Position numbers and translations under genes: made by a program. Of a stretch of DNA of 64,000 nt, positions 8,478 to 18,000 are shown one piece after another. The stretch covers positions 1-64,000 of the forward strand of contig JBPOEY010000003.1 in assembly GCA_051251645.1 (NCBI GenBank). The letters are read 5' to 3'. Source of the DNA: Litorimonas sp051251645. Its GTDB lineage: Bacteria > Pseudomonadota > Alphaproteobacteria > Caulobacterales > Maricaulaceae. The notes under the pieces were generated by a model. The model saw nothing but the letters and a program-made list of their open reading frames with translations, did no database searches and had not been told where the DNA came from. Position 1 is the first letter of the stretch. Every line of letters begins with the position of its first letter.

Positions 8478-8557
8478 CAGGGAAGGGATAAGGGCTCATA
8501 GCCCGCAAACCGTGACAGCAATGTGGCCTTTAGCTGACAAATTTGTGAGAATTACGG

Positions 8558-9627
8558 TTAGAGCCGATTTTCATAGCTGATCGCGTCTGATCCGGTTGGT
8601 AAGCTGACGACAACCCCATCGCGCGATACGGTGATGGGTCCCGTAAAAACATCTCCTGCATCGCCTAGAAACATCCTGTCTAAGGCTTTCGTCGGGAGCG
8701 GCGGAATAATATGATAAAGCACGAGCGCATCAGCCCCGACTTCGGTCGCGGCGCGTGCCGCGTCACGCGGACTGGTGTGATAATCTGGAATATCAGCCAT
8801 GATTTTCGCGAGGTTCGTCGCCCGTTTTTTTCTGCTGCTCGTCCTAATGTGGCGACCATGTCGGGGTTTAACGCTTCGTGGAAGAGGACATCGACATCGG
8901 CTGATTGACTGATCAAGTTCGGGGAATAGGCGGCATCACCAGAGATCGCGATGGACCGGTTTTTATAATCGATTCGAAAGCCAAACGCGTCTTTCACGGG
9001 CGGATGGTCGACCGTGAAAGCCGTAATTTTCAAGTCGCCCTCATCCAGTAAGACTTGACTGTCCAGACCGCCGATTTCAATCGTTTCTGCGCCAAATCCA
9101 CTCGGATTGGCAACGGCCACACCGTGATGTTCGATCCGATGTTCTGAGTCGCGTCGGTAGGCTTGCATAAAGCCGTCTGTGACGGCCTGCGTGCCGAGGG
9201 GGCCTGTCACTGGCATTGGAGTGCCCCGTTGACCATTGATCCAGCTTAGCAGCAAGGCCTCACCCAAGCCGTCAATATGATCGGAATGAAGATGGGTCAG
9301 ATAAATATGATCAATTTGACCGACCGGGAACCCCATTTGCGTGAGATTGCGTAGTCCACCGCTACCAGCGTCGATCATAAACGCCTGATCTCCAGCCAAT
9401 ATCCCGAGAGTCGGGCCGTTTCGCAACGGATCCGGCAGGGGCCCGCCTGCGCCCCCAATAAAGACGTATAGACCATCGGCGAAACCAGCCGTCGGGTTCG
9501 TCCCGACAAGCTCTTGCGCCATTGCTTCAAATCGATTGGGGATAAGGACCGTTTGTCCAAAGCGGAAGGCAGTGATGCCAGCTAAAATCAGAATGATCCC
9601 AATCGCGATGAATTTTTTCATATTCAA
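8558..9627 (-). pseudogene. Metallo-beta-lactamase-fold hydrolase, frameshifted
   Basis: The first frame (from 9627) begins with an N-terminal signal anchor (MNMKKFIAIGIILILAGITAF), has the metal motif HLHSDHIDG near residue 114, and reads well to DPDMV-like ALNPDMVATLGRAAEKN. There it crosses an A7 run (about 8825-8831 on the plus strand) and turns into low-similarity sequence ending at 8680. The correct continuation (ATNLAKIMADIPDYHTSPRDAA to SYENRL, ending at 8558) is in another frame. One extra A in the run restores it. The intact protein would be about 356 residues, an exported arylsulfatase/RNase Z-like hydrolase. Either the gene is broken or the run was misread. Confidence 0.75.
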
Positions 9628-9649
9628 ATCTCCCCATCATGACCGGACC

Positions 9650-9681
9650 AAAAAAAAGGCCCAGACGCAAGCGTCCGAGCC
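9650..9681 (-). terminator. Intrinsic terminator on the minus strand, upstream of the hydrolase start
   Basis: Read on the minus strand, GGCTCGGACG-cttg-CGTCTGGGCC is followed at once by eight T residues (9657-9650), a textbook intrinsic terminator. It lies only 23 bases before the hydrolase start at 9627, and no minus-strand gene lies immediately to the right. It must therefore end a short leader or small RNA beginning somewhere around 9700-9810. Confidence 0.7.
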
Positions 9682-9811
9682 TAGTCGAAAAGAGAGAGAC
9701 CGTTTTAATGGCCTGATTATGGGATAGTCGAACGCGCCTGAACGGGCTCTGAATGTCCCTTTTGTCATGTGCTGCGTTGACGGATTGAGCTTTGCGCCTG
9801 ACAGAGGCGGC

Positions 9812-10486
9812 ATGCTCGACCTCAAAATTATTCCTGTCACACCGTTTCAGCAAAATTGCTCGCTGCTCTATGATACGGACACAATGGAAGGCATTTTCGT
9901 CGATCCGGGCGGTGAGGCGGATCGCCTTCGCGCAACGCTGGATGAGTTGGGCGTGACGCTTAAGGAAATTTGGTTGACCCACGGTCATTTGGATCATGCG
10001 GGCGGGGCAGATCAATTGCGTGAAGAACTAGGCGTGCCCGTGATCGGACCACACAAAGATGATCAGTTTTGGATGGATGGTATCAGTGATCAATGGGCGC
10101 AATATGGTCACCCGGGTATGGGGCGCGCGGTTGTCCCGGACCGATACTTAGAAGACGGTGATATGCTAGAGCTTGGCGGCATCACATTTGACGTGGCCCA
10201 TACGCCCGGTCACACGCCCGGCCATGTCGTCATCCATAATCAAGCGATGAAAATCGCCTTCGTCGGCGATGTGCTTTTCCAAGGGTCAATTGGGCGTACT
10301 GATTTCCCCAAGGGTAATCACGCGCAGTTGATTGAGAGTATCAAGACCAAGCTGTTTCCCTTGGGCGACGCCATGCGCTTTGTGCCGGGTCACGGCAATA
10401 TGAGCACGTTCGGGCAAGAACGTCGGACCAATCCCTTTGTGGGAGAGGGGGCCAGCCTTGGCCCGAATACGTCCGGCCCTGGCTAG
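9812..10486 (+). CDS. Metallo-beta-lactamase-fold hydrolase, glyoxalase II-like
   Basis: The 224-residue cytoplasmic protein starts MLDLKIIPVTPFQQNC and has the binuclear metal motif THGHLDHAGG, a second metal region HTPGHTPGHVVIH, the FVGDVLFQGSIGRTDFP motif and a C-terminal PGHG. This pattern is shared by YcbL-type glyoxalase II-like hydrolases acting on thioesters. The start at 9812 follows AGAGGCGG, and the upstream extension from 9767 has no support. It stands alone and is convergent with the YdbH-type gene, the stops being 10 bases apart. Confidence 0.9.
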   Translation: MLDLKIIPVTPFQQNCSLLYDTDTMEGIFVDPGGEADRLRATLDELGVTLKEIWLTHGHLDHAGGADQLREELGVPVIGPHKDDQFWMDGISDQWAQYGHPGMGRAVVPDRYLEDGDMLELGGITFDVAHTPGHTPGHVVIHNQAMKIAFVGDVLFQGSIGRTDFPKGNHAQLIESIKTKLFPLGDAMRFVPGHGNMSTFGQERRTNPFVGEGASLGPNTSGPG

Positions 10487-10496
10487 GGCTCGATCA

Positions 10497-13400
10497 TTAT
10501 TCATTCGGCGTCTGGTTCTGTTGGACAGACGTCAGAACCCGCTGCTGCAACCCGTTTGGGTTCAAGCTGCGGGCAATATTGAACAGCTCCCCTTCGACGG
10601 ATACGTCGAATTGGAATGGACTATTATAAAGAATTTCAGGGTTTGACCCCGTAAATTGCAAACCGAGTTTAATCTCTCCGTCCAGCGGTCCGTTAAGCTC
10701 TATAAACAGCGCATCATAATTAAAGTTTTTCAGGGCCTCGATCGCCTTGGCGGCAAATTCATTGGGGATGGCGTCCGCGACATCCTCGCCTTGATAACGG
10801 ATTACGCCGCCATCTTCGACCTCTAACCGGCCATTTTCCACCAACACATCGATCCCGCGCACAACCACAGGGATTGTGCCTTCCAGGGCACCGGAAATGC
10901 TCAATTTACCATTCCCAAGGCCCTTAAGGAACTCGCCGACTTCGACCTCACTAACGCGCAGCGTGATGCGATTTTCGGATGCGCCATAAATCCATGTAAA
11001 GGGATCAAACGAGACTTGCCCTTCACCGAGAGGAAATACGGCTCGGGAAATAGCAACGCCTTCAGCAACGAGCGCATAGGTCAATTCCCCGTCTTCTAAA
11101 GGAAAACCAGGATTAAAAGTTTGGATCGTAAGCTGTTGGTCGGGGGCCGTGACGACAGGGAAAAGCGAGGTCAGTTCAACGATCCCTGACAGACCTGTGA
11201 TCGGGCCTGGCGCAGTACCGAGTGACATATTGATGATCTCAACAGTTCCGGTTCCAGTTGGGGCGCTCGCACTGCTAAACAATATGTGCAAATCGGCATT
11301 AATGCCGCCGTCAACTTGTGCGATTTTACCGCGAAGGGCGGGGGCGAGGTCTTGCGGTTGCAGCCCTCCGGGTTTGAACTGCAATCCACGTATTTTGATA
11401 TTGGCGTCTCCGAGACCATCAATCATGCGATAATCGATATCGATGGGCGTCGCGGGCGCGCGCGGTAGTGACGTCTGAGCGGTCCCAGTGAATTGGCCTG
11501 CCTCGAATAGTAATGTTCCAGACAGAGGCAAAACCGGAATGGGGAAAGAGCTGTCACCTTGTGTCAGAACTTTGACGCGCCCGTTATTGTAAGTCAGCTC
11601 ATATTGTTCCGCTGTGCCTTGCGCCTCAATCGCCATATCACGAACGGCATAGGCCGGGGTGGTGACTGTGGAACTCGGCGCGGTCAGCGCAAAAGTCGAA
11701 CGGCCTTCGCTAGACAACCCAACATTCAGCTCTCCGCGCGGTAAGACAAGGTCGGTTCCAGCAAGCGGAAATGTTTCAGACTGCAGAGCTAAATCTGAAA
11801 AGCCGATGGCCCAGTTCTGGGCGTCTAGTCTGATGTCTCCAGCGAGGTCGGCATGGGCGAATTGCAAATACAGCGTGGCAGCCTCGACGAGATCTGTAGC
11901 GGGGCGGCTTGCGGTCAAACTGGCATCCACCAGAGCTGTGCGCATCATTGCGCGGTCTATCCCGTTTCGACGATATATAGGAGACGCAGGTTGGAGGCGG
12001 CCTTCAAAATCTGCAACGTTCCATTCGGAAGTGGTTTCTAGTTGCGCAATTTTGAGCATCCTGTCTGGGTTAAAATCAACTGTTGTGCGGTTTTCTGACA
12101 GCTGCGCGGTTAATGTTCCGCCAGCGACCAATCCTTGCGCATATCCACCCGGAATATCCCCATCATAGTTCGCGGAACCGCGCAGGACGAGGCGCGAAGG
12201 CGCGGCGAGGGGGGCGACATAATCAAAGCCGACGGATAATGGGCCGAGCCGGGCCGGGCGACCGTCTTGCGTTTGTGTGCGCCAGTTAGACTGTGTCTTT
12301 AAACGTCCGGACGCGCTTGCAATTCCGTCGATACTTAATCCATCAGTCGAAAGAATGCGAACCTGTAAGGGATCAAGTGTCAGTGGGATCGGGCGCGATA
12401 GGGAGGCCTTCATCGCGATCGCATAATCGCCGCGGCCTGTCATATATTGATAAAGGGGGGCGGTCTCGACTGGGGCGATGGTCGCCTGTGTCCGATCCGT
12501 TCGCAACGTCATGGGGCGCTGTAATTCAAGGCGTCTTTGTGTGTCCGTAATCAAAACAGACAGCGAAGCGGAGATGTCGGATCCAGCCAAGAGATCACGA
12601 ATCGGGGCCACGATCCCGGGAGCGAAATTCATCGCGACCGGGACTTCGGCGAGGGCGCTGGCGAGGCTGAGTGTCCGGGCTAAGTCTTCGCGGCGCACGG
12701 GATCGGTCATTGTCACAGCCACAAGGTCGGTCTCAACGGACGCAGAAAATTGCGTTCCATCCCAACGCCCATCAATATCTAAGCCTGTGACTTGTCCAGC
12801 GACCCCGGTGCTTGAATTAAATGATCCGCCTTGAATTTTAGCGATGCTTTTGATGACGCCCGTGTCCTTCTGGAGGCTTCCGTTCAAGGTCAGCGTTGTG
12901 TTTTTCAACGTTCCAGAGGGTTGCAATAGCGTGAGGCGCGTCGACGGGAGGTAAACAGAATAGGAGTCCGCTCGTCCTGTTATTGATAGGGGGCCATCGG
13001 CGCTTAGACTTATTCCGTCGCGTGCGAGCGTAAACGGTTCCAACGTGCCCTCGACGGTGAACGTGTCTGCATTAGAGACTTCGGCGTCGCCCTTAATTGG
13101 AATTTCTCCGTAAGGAGTTTGCAGCAAAATAGAGGCGTCGGTGACACCAATGCCACGCACCGGAAAGGCCGAGCCTCCCTCGCTGGACGGGGGGCGCCAA
13201 CCATCAATGATGGCCCCGGTTTCATCGATGGTGACTGTAGCGTCCAGTCCAGTGAAATCGAGCCGTTCGACAGTCCCATTTAACAAATCGCGCCATTGGT
13301 ATGCGGCTTGCAAGCGATTGACCCTAAGGAATGGTTTACCATCATAAGCAAGGCGGATGTCGCGAATATCGGCTTTCTTGCCACTGGCAGACCGAATTTT

Positions 13401-13592
13401 TAGGTCCGCTTGAATACCGAGGGAGTCGAAATAGGTGATCGCTTGGCGTTCGATCAATTCGTACCGGTTCGACCAAGCCCAGGCGGCAGCTAGGGCAATG
13501 GCCAGTAGAACTGTGAACACAACCCAAGCTATAATTCGCAAGGCTCGCTTGAGCGGGCTGCGCTTGGTCGTTGATTTGGCGGATGGCCTCAT
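10497..13592 (-). CDS. YdbH-family (AsmA-like) envelope protein
   Basis: This is a 1031-residue protein with a short cytoplasmic N-terminus, one membrane anchor (about residues 18-44: ALRIIAWVVFTVLLAIALAA) and a very long beta-rich periplasmic part. The last 250 residues match the YdbH/dicarboxylate-transport domain, including SGALEGTIPVVVRG, VENGRLEVEDGGVIRY and NFNYDALFIELNGPLDGEI. YdbH, with TamB and YhdP, is known in E. coli as a phospholipid bridge between inner and outer membranes. In E. coli it is encoded with ynbE and ydbL, neither of which is seen next to this gene. Confidence 0.85.
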   Translation of the reverse strand: MRPSAKSTTKRSPLKRALRIIAWVVFTVLLAIALAAAWAWSNRYELIERQAITYFDSLGIQADLKIRSASGKKADIRDIRLAYDGKPFLRVNRLQAAYQWRDLLNGTVERLDFTGLDATVTIDETGAIIDGWRPPSSEGGSAFPVRGIGVTDASILLQTPYGEIPIKGDAEVSNADTFTVEGTLEPFTLARDGISLSADGPLSITGRADSYSVYLPSTRLTLLQPSGTLKNTTLTLNGSLQKDTGVIKSIAKIQGGSFNSSTGVAGQVTGLDIDGRWDGTQFSASVETDLVAVTMTDPVRREDLARTLSLASALAEVPVAMNFAPGIVAPIRDLLAGSDISASLSVLITDTQRRLELQRPMTLRTDRTQATIAPVETAPLYQYMTGRGDYAIAMKASLSRPIPLTLDPLQVRILSTDGLSIDGIASASGRLKTQSNWRTQTQDGRPARLGPLSVGFDYVAPLAAPSRLVLRGSANYDGDIPGGYAQGLVAGGTLTAQLSENRTTVDFNPDRMLKIAQLETTSEWNVADFEGRLQPASPIYRRNGIDRAMMRTALVDASLTASRPATDLVEAATLYLQFAHADLAGDIRLDAQNWAIGFSDLALQSETFPLAGTDLVLPRGELNVGLSSEGRSTFALTAPSSTVTTPAYAVRDMAIEAQGTAEQYELTYNNGRVKVLTQGDSSFPIPVLPLSGTLLFEAGQFTGTAQTSLPRAPATPIDIDYRMIDGLGDANIKIRGLQFKPGGLQPQDLAPALRGKIAQVDGGINADLHILFSSASAPTGTGTVEIINMSLGTAPGPITGLSGIVELTSLFPVVTAPDQQLTIQTFNPGFPLEDGELTYALVAEGVAISRAVFPLGEGQVSFDPFTWIYGASENRITLRVSEVEVGEFLKGLGNGKLSISGALEGTIPVVVRGIDVLVENGRLEVEDGGVIRYQGEDVADAIPNEFAAKAIEALKNFNYDALFIELNGPLDGEIKLGLQFTGSNPEILYNSPFQFDVSVEGELFNIARSLNPNGLQQRVLTSVQQNQTPNE

Positions 13593-13778
13593 GTCAGGAC
13601 ACTTAGGCCGGACGGAGCGGCGTCACCATACAAAAGCTGACTATAAAAAAGCTGTAAGGTGACGGGGATGTTTAAGACGGTTAACAATTTACCAACGGAC
13701 GGCAGGCACAATGGGGGCTATGCCGGACCGAATAGAGACATTCGTGCCATTAATGCTGATCAAGGACGACCTGAATAC

Positions 13779-15161
13779 ATGAATGAGACCTTGAAAAACG
13801 CCCTTTCGGTTCGCGCCCGTGCCTATGCCGATTATAGTTCGACCCGTATTCCGGCCCGCAATAAGCTAAAAGCTCTCGCGGCTGGCGGGGCTATGGTCCT
13901 GATCGCGATGATGGCTTTGCCGCGTGGTGCAGAATCTGAGCAGAGCGTTGCGGTCGCCGAGCTTGCGGTCGTGGCTCCAGCCCATGATTTGTCGCGTTTC
14001 GATGTGGCGCTCGCGGATGAATTCGCGGCACCCACGCGTTTGCAACGTGATGTGACACTTAAACCGGGCGATAATTTGGGTCCGATGTTACAGCGCGAAG
14101 GTATGAGCGGTACCGAAGCCCACCGGTTTGTACAGGCTTTTTCCAAAGAATTTTCTCCTCGCCGACTGCGCGCCGGGCAAACCTTTAATTTGCATGTTGA
14201 GGACGGTGTGGTTGCTGATGTGACCTTCCGACCGTCTGCCGAGAAAACAATTTTTGTCTCTCGTAAGGGGGATGACTGGACCGCGCGCGGTGTTGCCGCT
14301 GAATTCCGTTATGAGACTTTGTCCGTTCGCGCCACAATTGAGAATTCACTCTATGTGGATGCCACCCGTCTCGGGGCACCGGATAAGGTTGTCGCACAAT
14401 TTGCGAGTATTTATGAATATTCCGTCGATTTCCAACGTGACATTCAACCGGGTGACGAATTTGAATTGTTTTTCGAAGTCGCCCGCGATCATAAGGGCGA
14501 AATCGTAAAAGCCGGGGACCTCCTTTATACATCTTTCTCTCCGCGCGGGAAAACCATGGATTACTGGCTGTTTGAAGACAGTGATGGGCAAGAGAATTTC
14601 TACGATGCCAGTGGCAAGACGGCGAAACGAAAATTGCGCGCGACACCAATTAATGGCGCGCGGTTGAGTTCGTCTTACGGTAGCCGCAAGCACCCTATTC
14701 TCGGTTACCGTAAAATGCATAGTGGTGTCGATTTCGCAGCCCCTCGCGGCACGCCGATCTTGGCGGCAGGTTCAGGCACAGTCGAGCGTGCGAACCGTTA
14801 TGGGAGTTTCGGAAATTACGTTCGCATCCGCCATTCTGATGGTTATAAAACAGCCTATGCCCATATGAAGGGCTTTGCGCGCGGTATTAAAGCGGGCGCG
14901 CGCGTGCGTCAGGATCAGGTGATTGGATATGTCGGAACGACAGGTCGATCCACTGGGCCGCATTTGCATTACGAAGTCATTTATAACGGCAAGAAAATTA
15001 ATCCGCGTCGCCTGAGCCAACTCTCCGGTAAGCCATTGTCTTCAAACCAATTGCCGCAATTTAAAACTCGTCGCGCTGACATCGAAGCCCTGCGCGCCAT
15101 TTCGACAGTAATCCAGCCGGAGCAAGCGATGGCTGTAATGTCTGCTGATATTCCGGGTTAG
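13779..15161 (+). CDS. M23-family peptidoglycan peptidase
   Basis: From the chosen ATG the protein has 460 residues: a basic N-terminus, a membrane anchor (KLKALAAGGAMVLIAMMALP), an OapA/LysM-like region (TLKPGDNLGPMLQREGMS) and a C-terminal M23 (LytM) domain. The zinc residues are in MHSGVDFAAP and PHLHYEVI. Such periplasmic endopeptidases cut cross-links during growth and division or, without zinc, activate amidases. Here the zinc ligands are present. The ATG at 13779 has AAGGACG upstream. A GTG at 13659 would add 40 residues of weak coding character. Confidence 0.9.
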   Translation: MNETLKNALSVRARAYADYSSTRIPARNKLKALAAGGAMVLIAMMALPRGAESEQSVAVAELAVVAPAHDLSRFDVALADEFAAPTRLQRDVTLKPGDNLGPMLQREGMSGTEAHRFVQAFSKEFSPRRLRAGQTFNLHVEDGVVADVTFRPSAEKTIFVSRKGDDWTARGVAAEFRYETLSVRATIENSLYVDATRLGAPDKVVAQFASIYEYSVDFQRDIQPGDEFELFFEVARDHKGEIVKAGDLLYTSFSPRGKTMDYWLFEDSDGQENFYDASGKTAKRKLRATPINGARLSSSYGSRKHPILGYRKMHSGVDFAAPRGTPILAAGSGTVERANRYGSFGNYVRIRHSDGYKTAYAHMKGFARGIKAGARVRQDQVIGYVGTTGRSTGPHLHYEVIYNGKKINPRRLSQLSGKPLSSNQLPQFKTRRADIEALRAISTVIQPEQAMAVMSADIPG

Positions 15162-15365
15162 CGTCTCTTTGACGAAGAAACCCAATCGCTAGACGCGGTT
15201 GATTTACTCACTTTGAGCAAATTTAATGGTGTTCTTTATTGAAAATTGATTGCGGGCGAGTTTTATTAACCTTCAGGTTGATTTTACAGTTCAATCCGCT
15301 TGCGGATTAAATGGTCTATGAGCTAGATAGCGGCGATTCACTTTGCCCTTACATTGGCCTAGAAC

Positions 15366-16265
15366 ATGAAAAACCTCATCAATTTCTTTTTCTCTTTTGA
15401 TAAACTGTTCAAAGAGAAACTTGTCGTCCCTTTCTTTTGGCTTGCCCTAATTGTCATGGCTTTGGCGTTTTCGGCAGAAGCGCTCGACACAATTTCGCTC
15501 GATAATCTCGCCCTTGCGATCAGCTTTATCGGGTTTTGGGCCGAATTATTTCTCGTCTTGATTTCAATTCGGATTGTGTCTGAAATCTTTGTTGCGATCT
15601 TCCGAATTAATGACAACCTCTCGCCCGATGGCGGAAAATCTGAACTCGCCGATATCGATCCTGTTGGCGAAGCGCGTAAAGCCGCTGAATTGGCCGCTGC
15701 GCGTACGCGTGAAATGACCAAGACGGCAACGGATAAAGCGATTTCTGCGACCTCAACGAAATCGATAGAAGCGTCTGAGCCTGTGAAAACGACCTCTGTT
15801 ATGGGCAAAGGCTCTGTACCAAAATCCACTGATGAGCCGACACCCGTGAAGGTGTTGGAGCCGTCTGCGATTGACGGACAAGCTATCAAACGCGGCCGGG
15901 GTCGTCCGAAGGGCTCGCCGAATAAATCCAAATCGACCGTCACGAAAGCTCCTGCGCCAATTGACCCTGTTACGGGTGAGCCCGTGAAACGCGGGCGTGG
16001 TCGTCCGAAAGGCTCCACGAATAAGTCTAAATCTGCAAAAGCAAAACGCGCCCCAAAGCTTGACCCTGTGACGGGCGAGCCGATTAAATCACGACGCGGT
16101 CGCCCAAAAGGCTCAAAAAATAAAGCTAAGACCGTTAGCGCCGACGGTAATACAGTCAAAAGTAAGCCAGGTCCTAAGCCGGGCACGAAAGTCAAACGGG
16201 ATGCGGACGGTAATTTACTTAAGAAAGACGGCACGCCGCGCAAAAAGCCTGGACCTAAAACTTAA
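15366..16265 (+). CDS. DUF4282-like membrane protein with C-terminal AT-hook repeats
   Basis: The 299-residue protein has two halves. Residues 15-80 form two membrane helices resembling DUF4282 (LVVPFFWLALIVMALAF and LAISFIGFWAELFLVLISIRI). Residues 100-170 are a low-complexity linker rich in Ala, Thr and Lys. Residues 171-299 are very basic and carry three AT-hook cores, RGRGRPKGS at 176-184 and 209-217 and RRGRPKGS at 243-250, each followed by an NKSKS-like patch and two preceded by a DPVTGEP spacer, plus KPGPKPG-type repeats at the end. AT-hooks bind the minor groove of AT-rich DNA. A membrane-anchored version could tether the nucleoid, which is inference. A terminator follows. Confidence 0.8.
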   Translation: MKNLINFFFSFDKLFKEKLVVPFFWLALIVMALAFSAEALDTISLDNLALAISFIGFWAELFLVLISIRIVSEIFVAIFRINDNLSPDGGKSELADIDPVGEARKAAELAAARTREMTKTATDKAISATSTKSIEASEPVKTTSVMGKGSVPKSTDEPTPVKVLEPSAIDGQAIKRGRGRPKGSPNKSKSTVTKAPAPIDPVTGEPVKRGRGRPKGSTNKSKSAKAKRAPKLDPVTGEPIKSRRGRPKGSKNKAKTVSADGNTVKSKPGPKPGTKVKRDADGNLLKKDGTPRKKPGPKT

Positions 16266-16303
16266 GCTAGCGGATCGGCAGTCAGCGAATTACGAATATA
16301 TTA

Positions 16304-16328
16304 CCCGGCCCATTAGGCCGGGTTTTTT
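16304..16328 (+). terminator. Intrinsic terminator after the AT-hook gene
   Basis: CCCGGCC (16304-16310) pairs with GGCCGGG (16316-16322) around a 5-base loop and is followed by six T residues. It lies 39 bases after the stop of the AT-hook gene and defines the end of a single-gene transcript. Confidence 0.9.
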
Positions 16329-16362
16329 GTGTCAAATGTAAGAGGCATCTGCCGTCACCTTA

Positions 16363-17919
16363 TTAAATCATGCCGCCAAAGTTCCAGAGATAGAGCCCCA
16401 CTGACAACCAGATTAAGGCTGCAGCCCAAATAAGTAGGACCCAAGCCGGGCGTTGAGTTTTCGTCTTGTTAGTGACGCGTTGGAACAGCAAAGCTAGCCC
16501 GATCAGGATTGATAGGGCCAACAATAGAGGACCGAATAGGTTGGGTCCGAGACTCGCGGCCCCGCTTTGGGCTGACAGGATCGCTCGGATTTGTGCCGCG
16601 ATCAGTCCAAGAGACGCGACGGACAGGCCTACCAAGATGGATGCTGCCGGGCTTCGCATGCCGCGATTTTTGATCAGCCGCCAGAGTAAATCGATGATCC
16701 AAATGGCCAAGGCCAAGAGAATGATAATCACGGGCCAGATGGCCAAGCCGAGCGCTGTTAGGGTGGATGTCCGCCACGCGCGCTCTTGGGTTCTTACATA
16801 GCTCCGCCCGTCCCTTTCGCCAGGTGTCACCAGAATGACAGCGTCATAGCCGCGTAATGTCGACTGTGCCTGTTGCGTCAGTGTGGTCAGCCTCTCCTCA
16901 GGGACAGTCGCCCGGAGCGCTTGCATATCAATGAGCCATCCCGCAACCTCTTGATCCTGCGTGATCTCGGCGAGTTGCGGCCATGCTTCCGCACGGTAGG
17001 CGTAGATCGCGACATGGCGAGCGTCGACGCCTAGCAGCGCGGCATCCGCCTCGACCCTGTCGCCAAGTGAGGGAATATCATTGGGCTCAGTCGTTTTGGT
17101 CACATGCGCCCCGCCCATTTTCAGCATCAGTTCGGGGAGGCTTCCCGACCTGCCCTGATAATCGTTGATGGCGTCAGTGAAATGACGGTGCATCATGGCT
17201 TCGCGGGCCGCAGCCGATTTTGCGCGGTCGCCTGCACGATGATCATTATAGATTGCCATGGATTCCGATAGGCGATCTAGATGCGCCTGTTCCATGTCCG
17301 ATTGGGCAATCCGTTGCGTTAGTCTGGCAAAGTCCGCTGTGTGATCCTGTCGTAGATATTCCCCGGCCTTTAGCGCGGCCTTGAGCATCAAGCCGCGGTA
17401 AATACGTTTGTGATTCGTTGTCTTGGACATGGTTTCGAACGGGTGGATCGCCGTTGTCGGTTGATCCACGCCCCACATTTCGATCCCGGCAATTTCTTTA
17501 AGCGACCTAAGCAGCGCCACCTCATCATCATAATTAAAGGCGAGCGAATAGGGCGCGTCTTGCAGGACTGTGTCGATGGGCTCTGTTGTGAAACGATCTG
17601 CCATCCATGGATCGGTCTCCAGCACCATGACATCAGGGGATGTGCGGGCGGCGACACCGGCGATAATCGTGGGCGCGCCAGCGACGCCATGTTGTTCGCC
17701 GAAGAGCAGGAATCGACCGTCGGCCGCGTCAACGAGCCAGTCCCCACCCGCCCCGTCGACACCCCCATCAGAGAGCCGGATCGGGAGCGCGTTTTCAGCA
17801 AGATAGCGATCAAGGTCGATAGGAGAGGCGAGAGGGGGGATCGAGGTTTGGGCGACGCTAATAACACCGCCGCTTATGGATAGAACCAGTCCGATGAACA
17901 GACTCTGTAAACGTCTCAT
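16363..17919 (-). CDS. Erythromycin esterase/ChaN-like protein with C-terminal membrane domain
   Basis: From the chosen ATG this is a 518-residue protein with a signal peptide (MRRLQSLFIGLVLSISGG...SVAQ) and an extracytoplasmic domain holding FLLFGEQHGVAGAP, VMVLETDPWMAD and LMLKMGGAHV. This pattern recalls the GEQH/GExH and glutamate-aspartate-histidine motifs of the EreA/ChaN/TIKI superfamily. About four membrane helices form the last 130 residues. The superfamily includes esterases and haem-binding proteins, and the substrate here is unknown. The start at 17919 follows AGAAGGGGA. The call rests on short motifs, so the family is moderately sure and the function is not assigned. Confidence 0.6.
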   Translation of the reverse strand: MRRLQSLFIGLVLSISGGVISVAQTSIPPLASPIDLDRYLAENALPIRLSDGGVDGAGGDWLVDAADGRFLLFGEQHGVAGAPTIIAGVAARTSPDVMVLETDPWMADRFTTEPIDTVLQDAPYSLAFNYDDEVALLRSLKEIAGIEMWGVDQPTTAIHPFETMSKTTNHKRIYRGLMLKAALKAGEYLRQDHTADFARLTQRIAQSDMEQAHLDRLSESMAIYNDHRAGDRAKSAAAREAMMHRHFTDAINDYQGRSGSLPELMLKMGGAHVTKTTEPNDIPSLGDRVEADAALLGVDARHVAIYAYRAEAWPQLAEITQDQEVAGWLIDMQALRATVPEERLTTLTQQAQSTLRGYDAVILVTPGERDGRSYVRTQERAWRTSTLTALGLAIWPVIIILLALAIWIIDLLWRLIKNRGMRSPAASILVGLSVASLGLIAAQIRAILSAQSGAASLGPNLFGPLLLALSILIGLALLFQRVTNKTKTQRPAWVLLIWAAALIWLSVGLYLWNFGGMI

Positions 17920-18000
17920 TACGGTCCCCTTCTGAGTTGTCTTCATAAAGAAAGGTATCGTGAAAACGCCCGGTGTTCAAATGCCGGACGTTTTATCGGC

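Noticed and set aside
15359..16243. A 294-codon open frame on the minus strand opposite the AT-hook gene
   Set aside because: Its product is a Phe-Gly-Pro-Arg repeat that mirrors the repeat codons of the real gene. It has no ribosome site or domain, and the plus-strand gene has a terminator in the right place.
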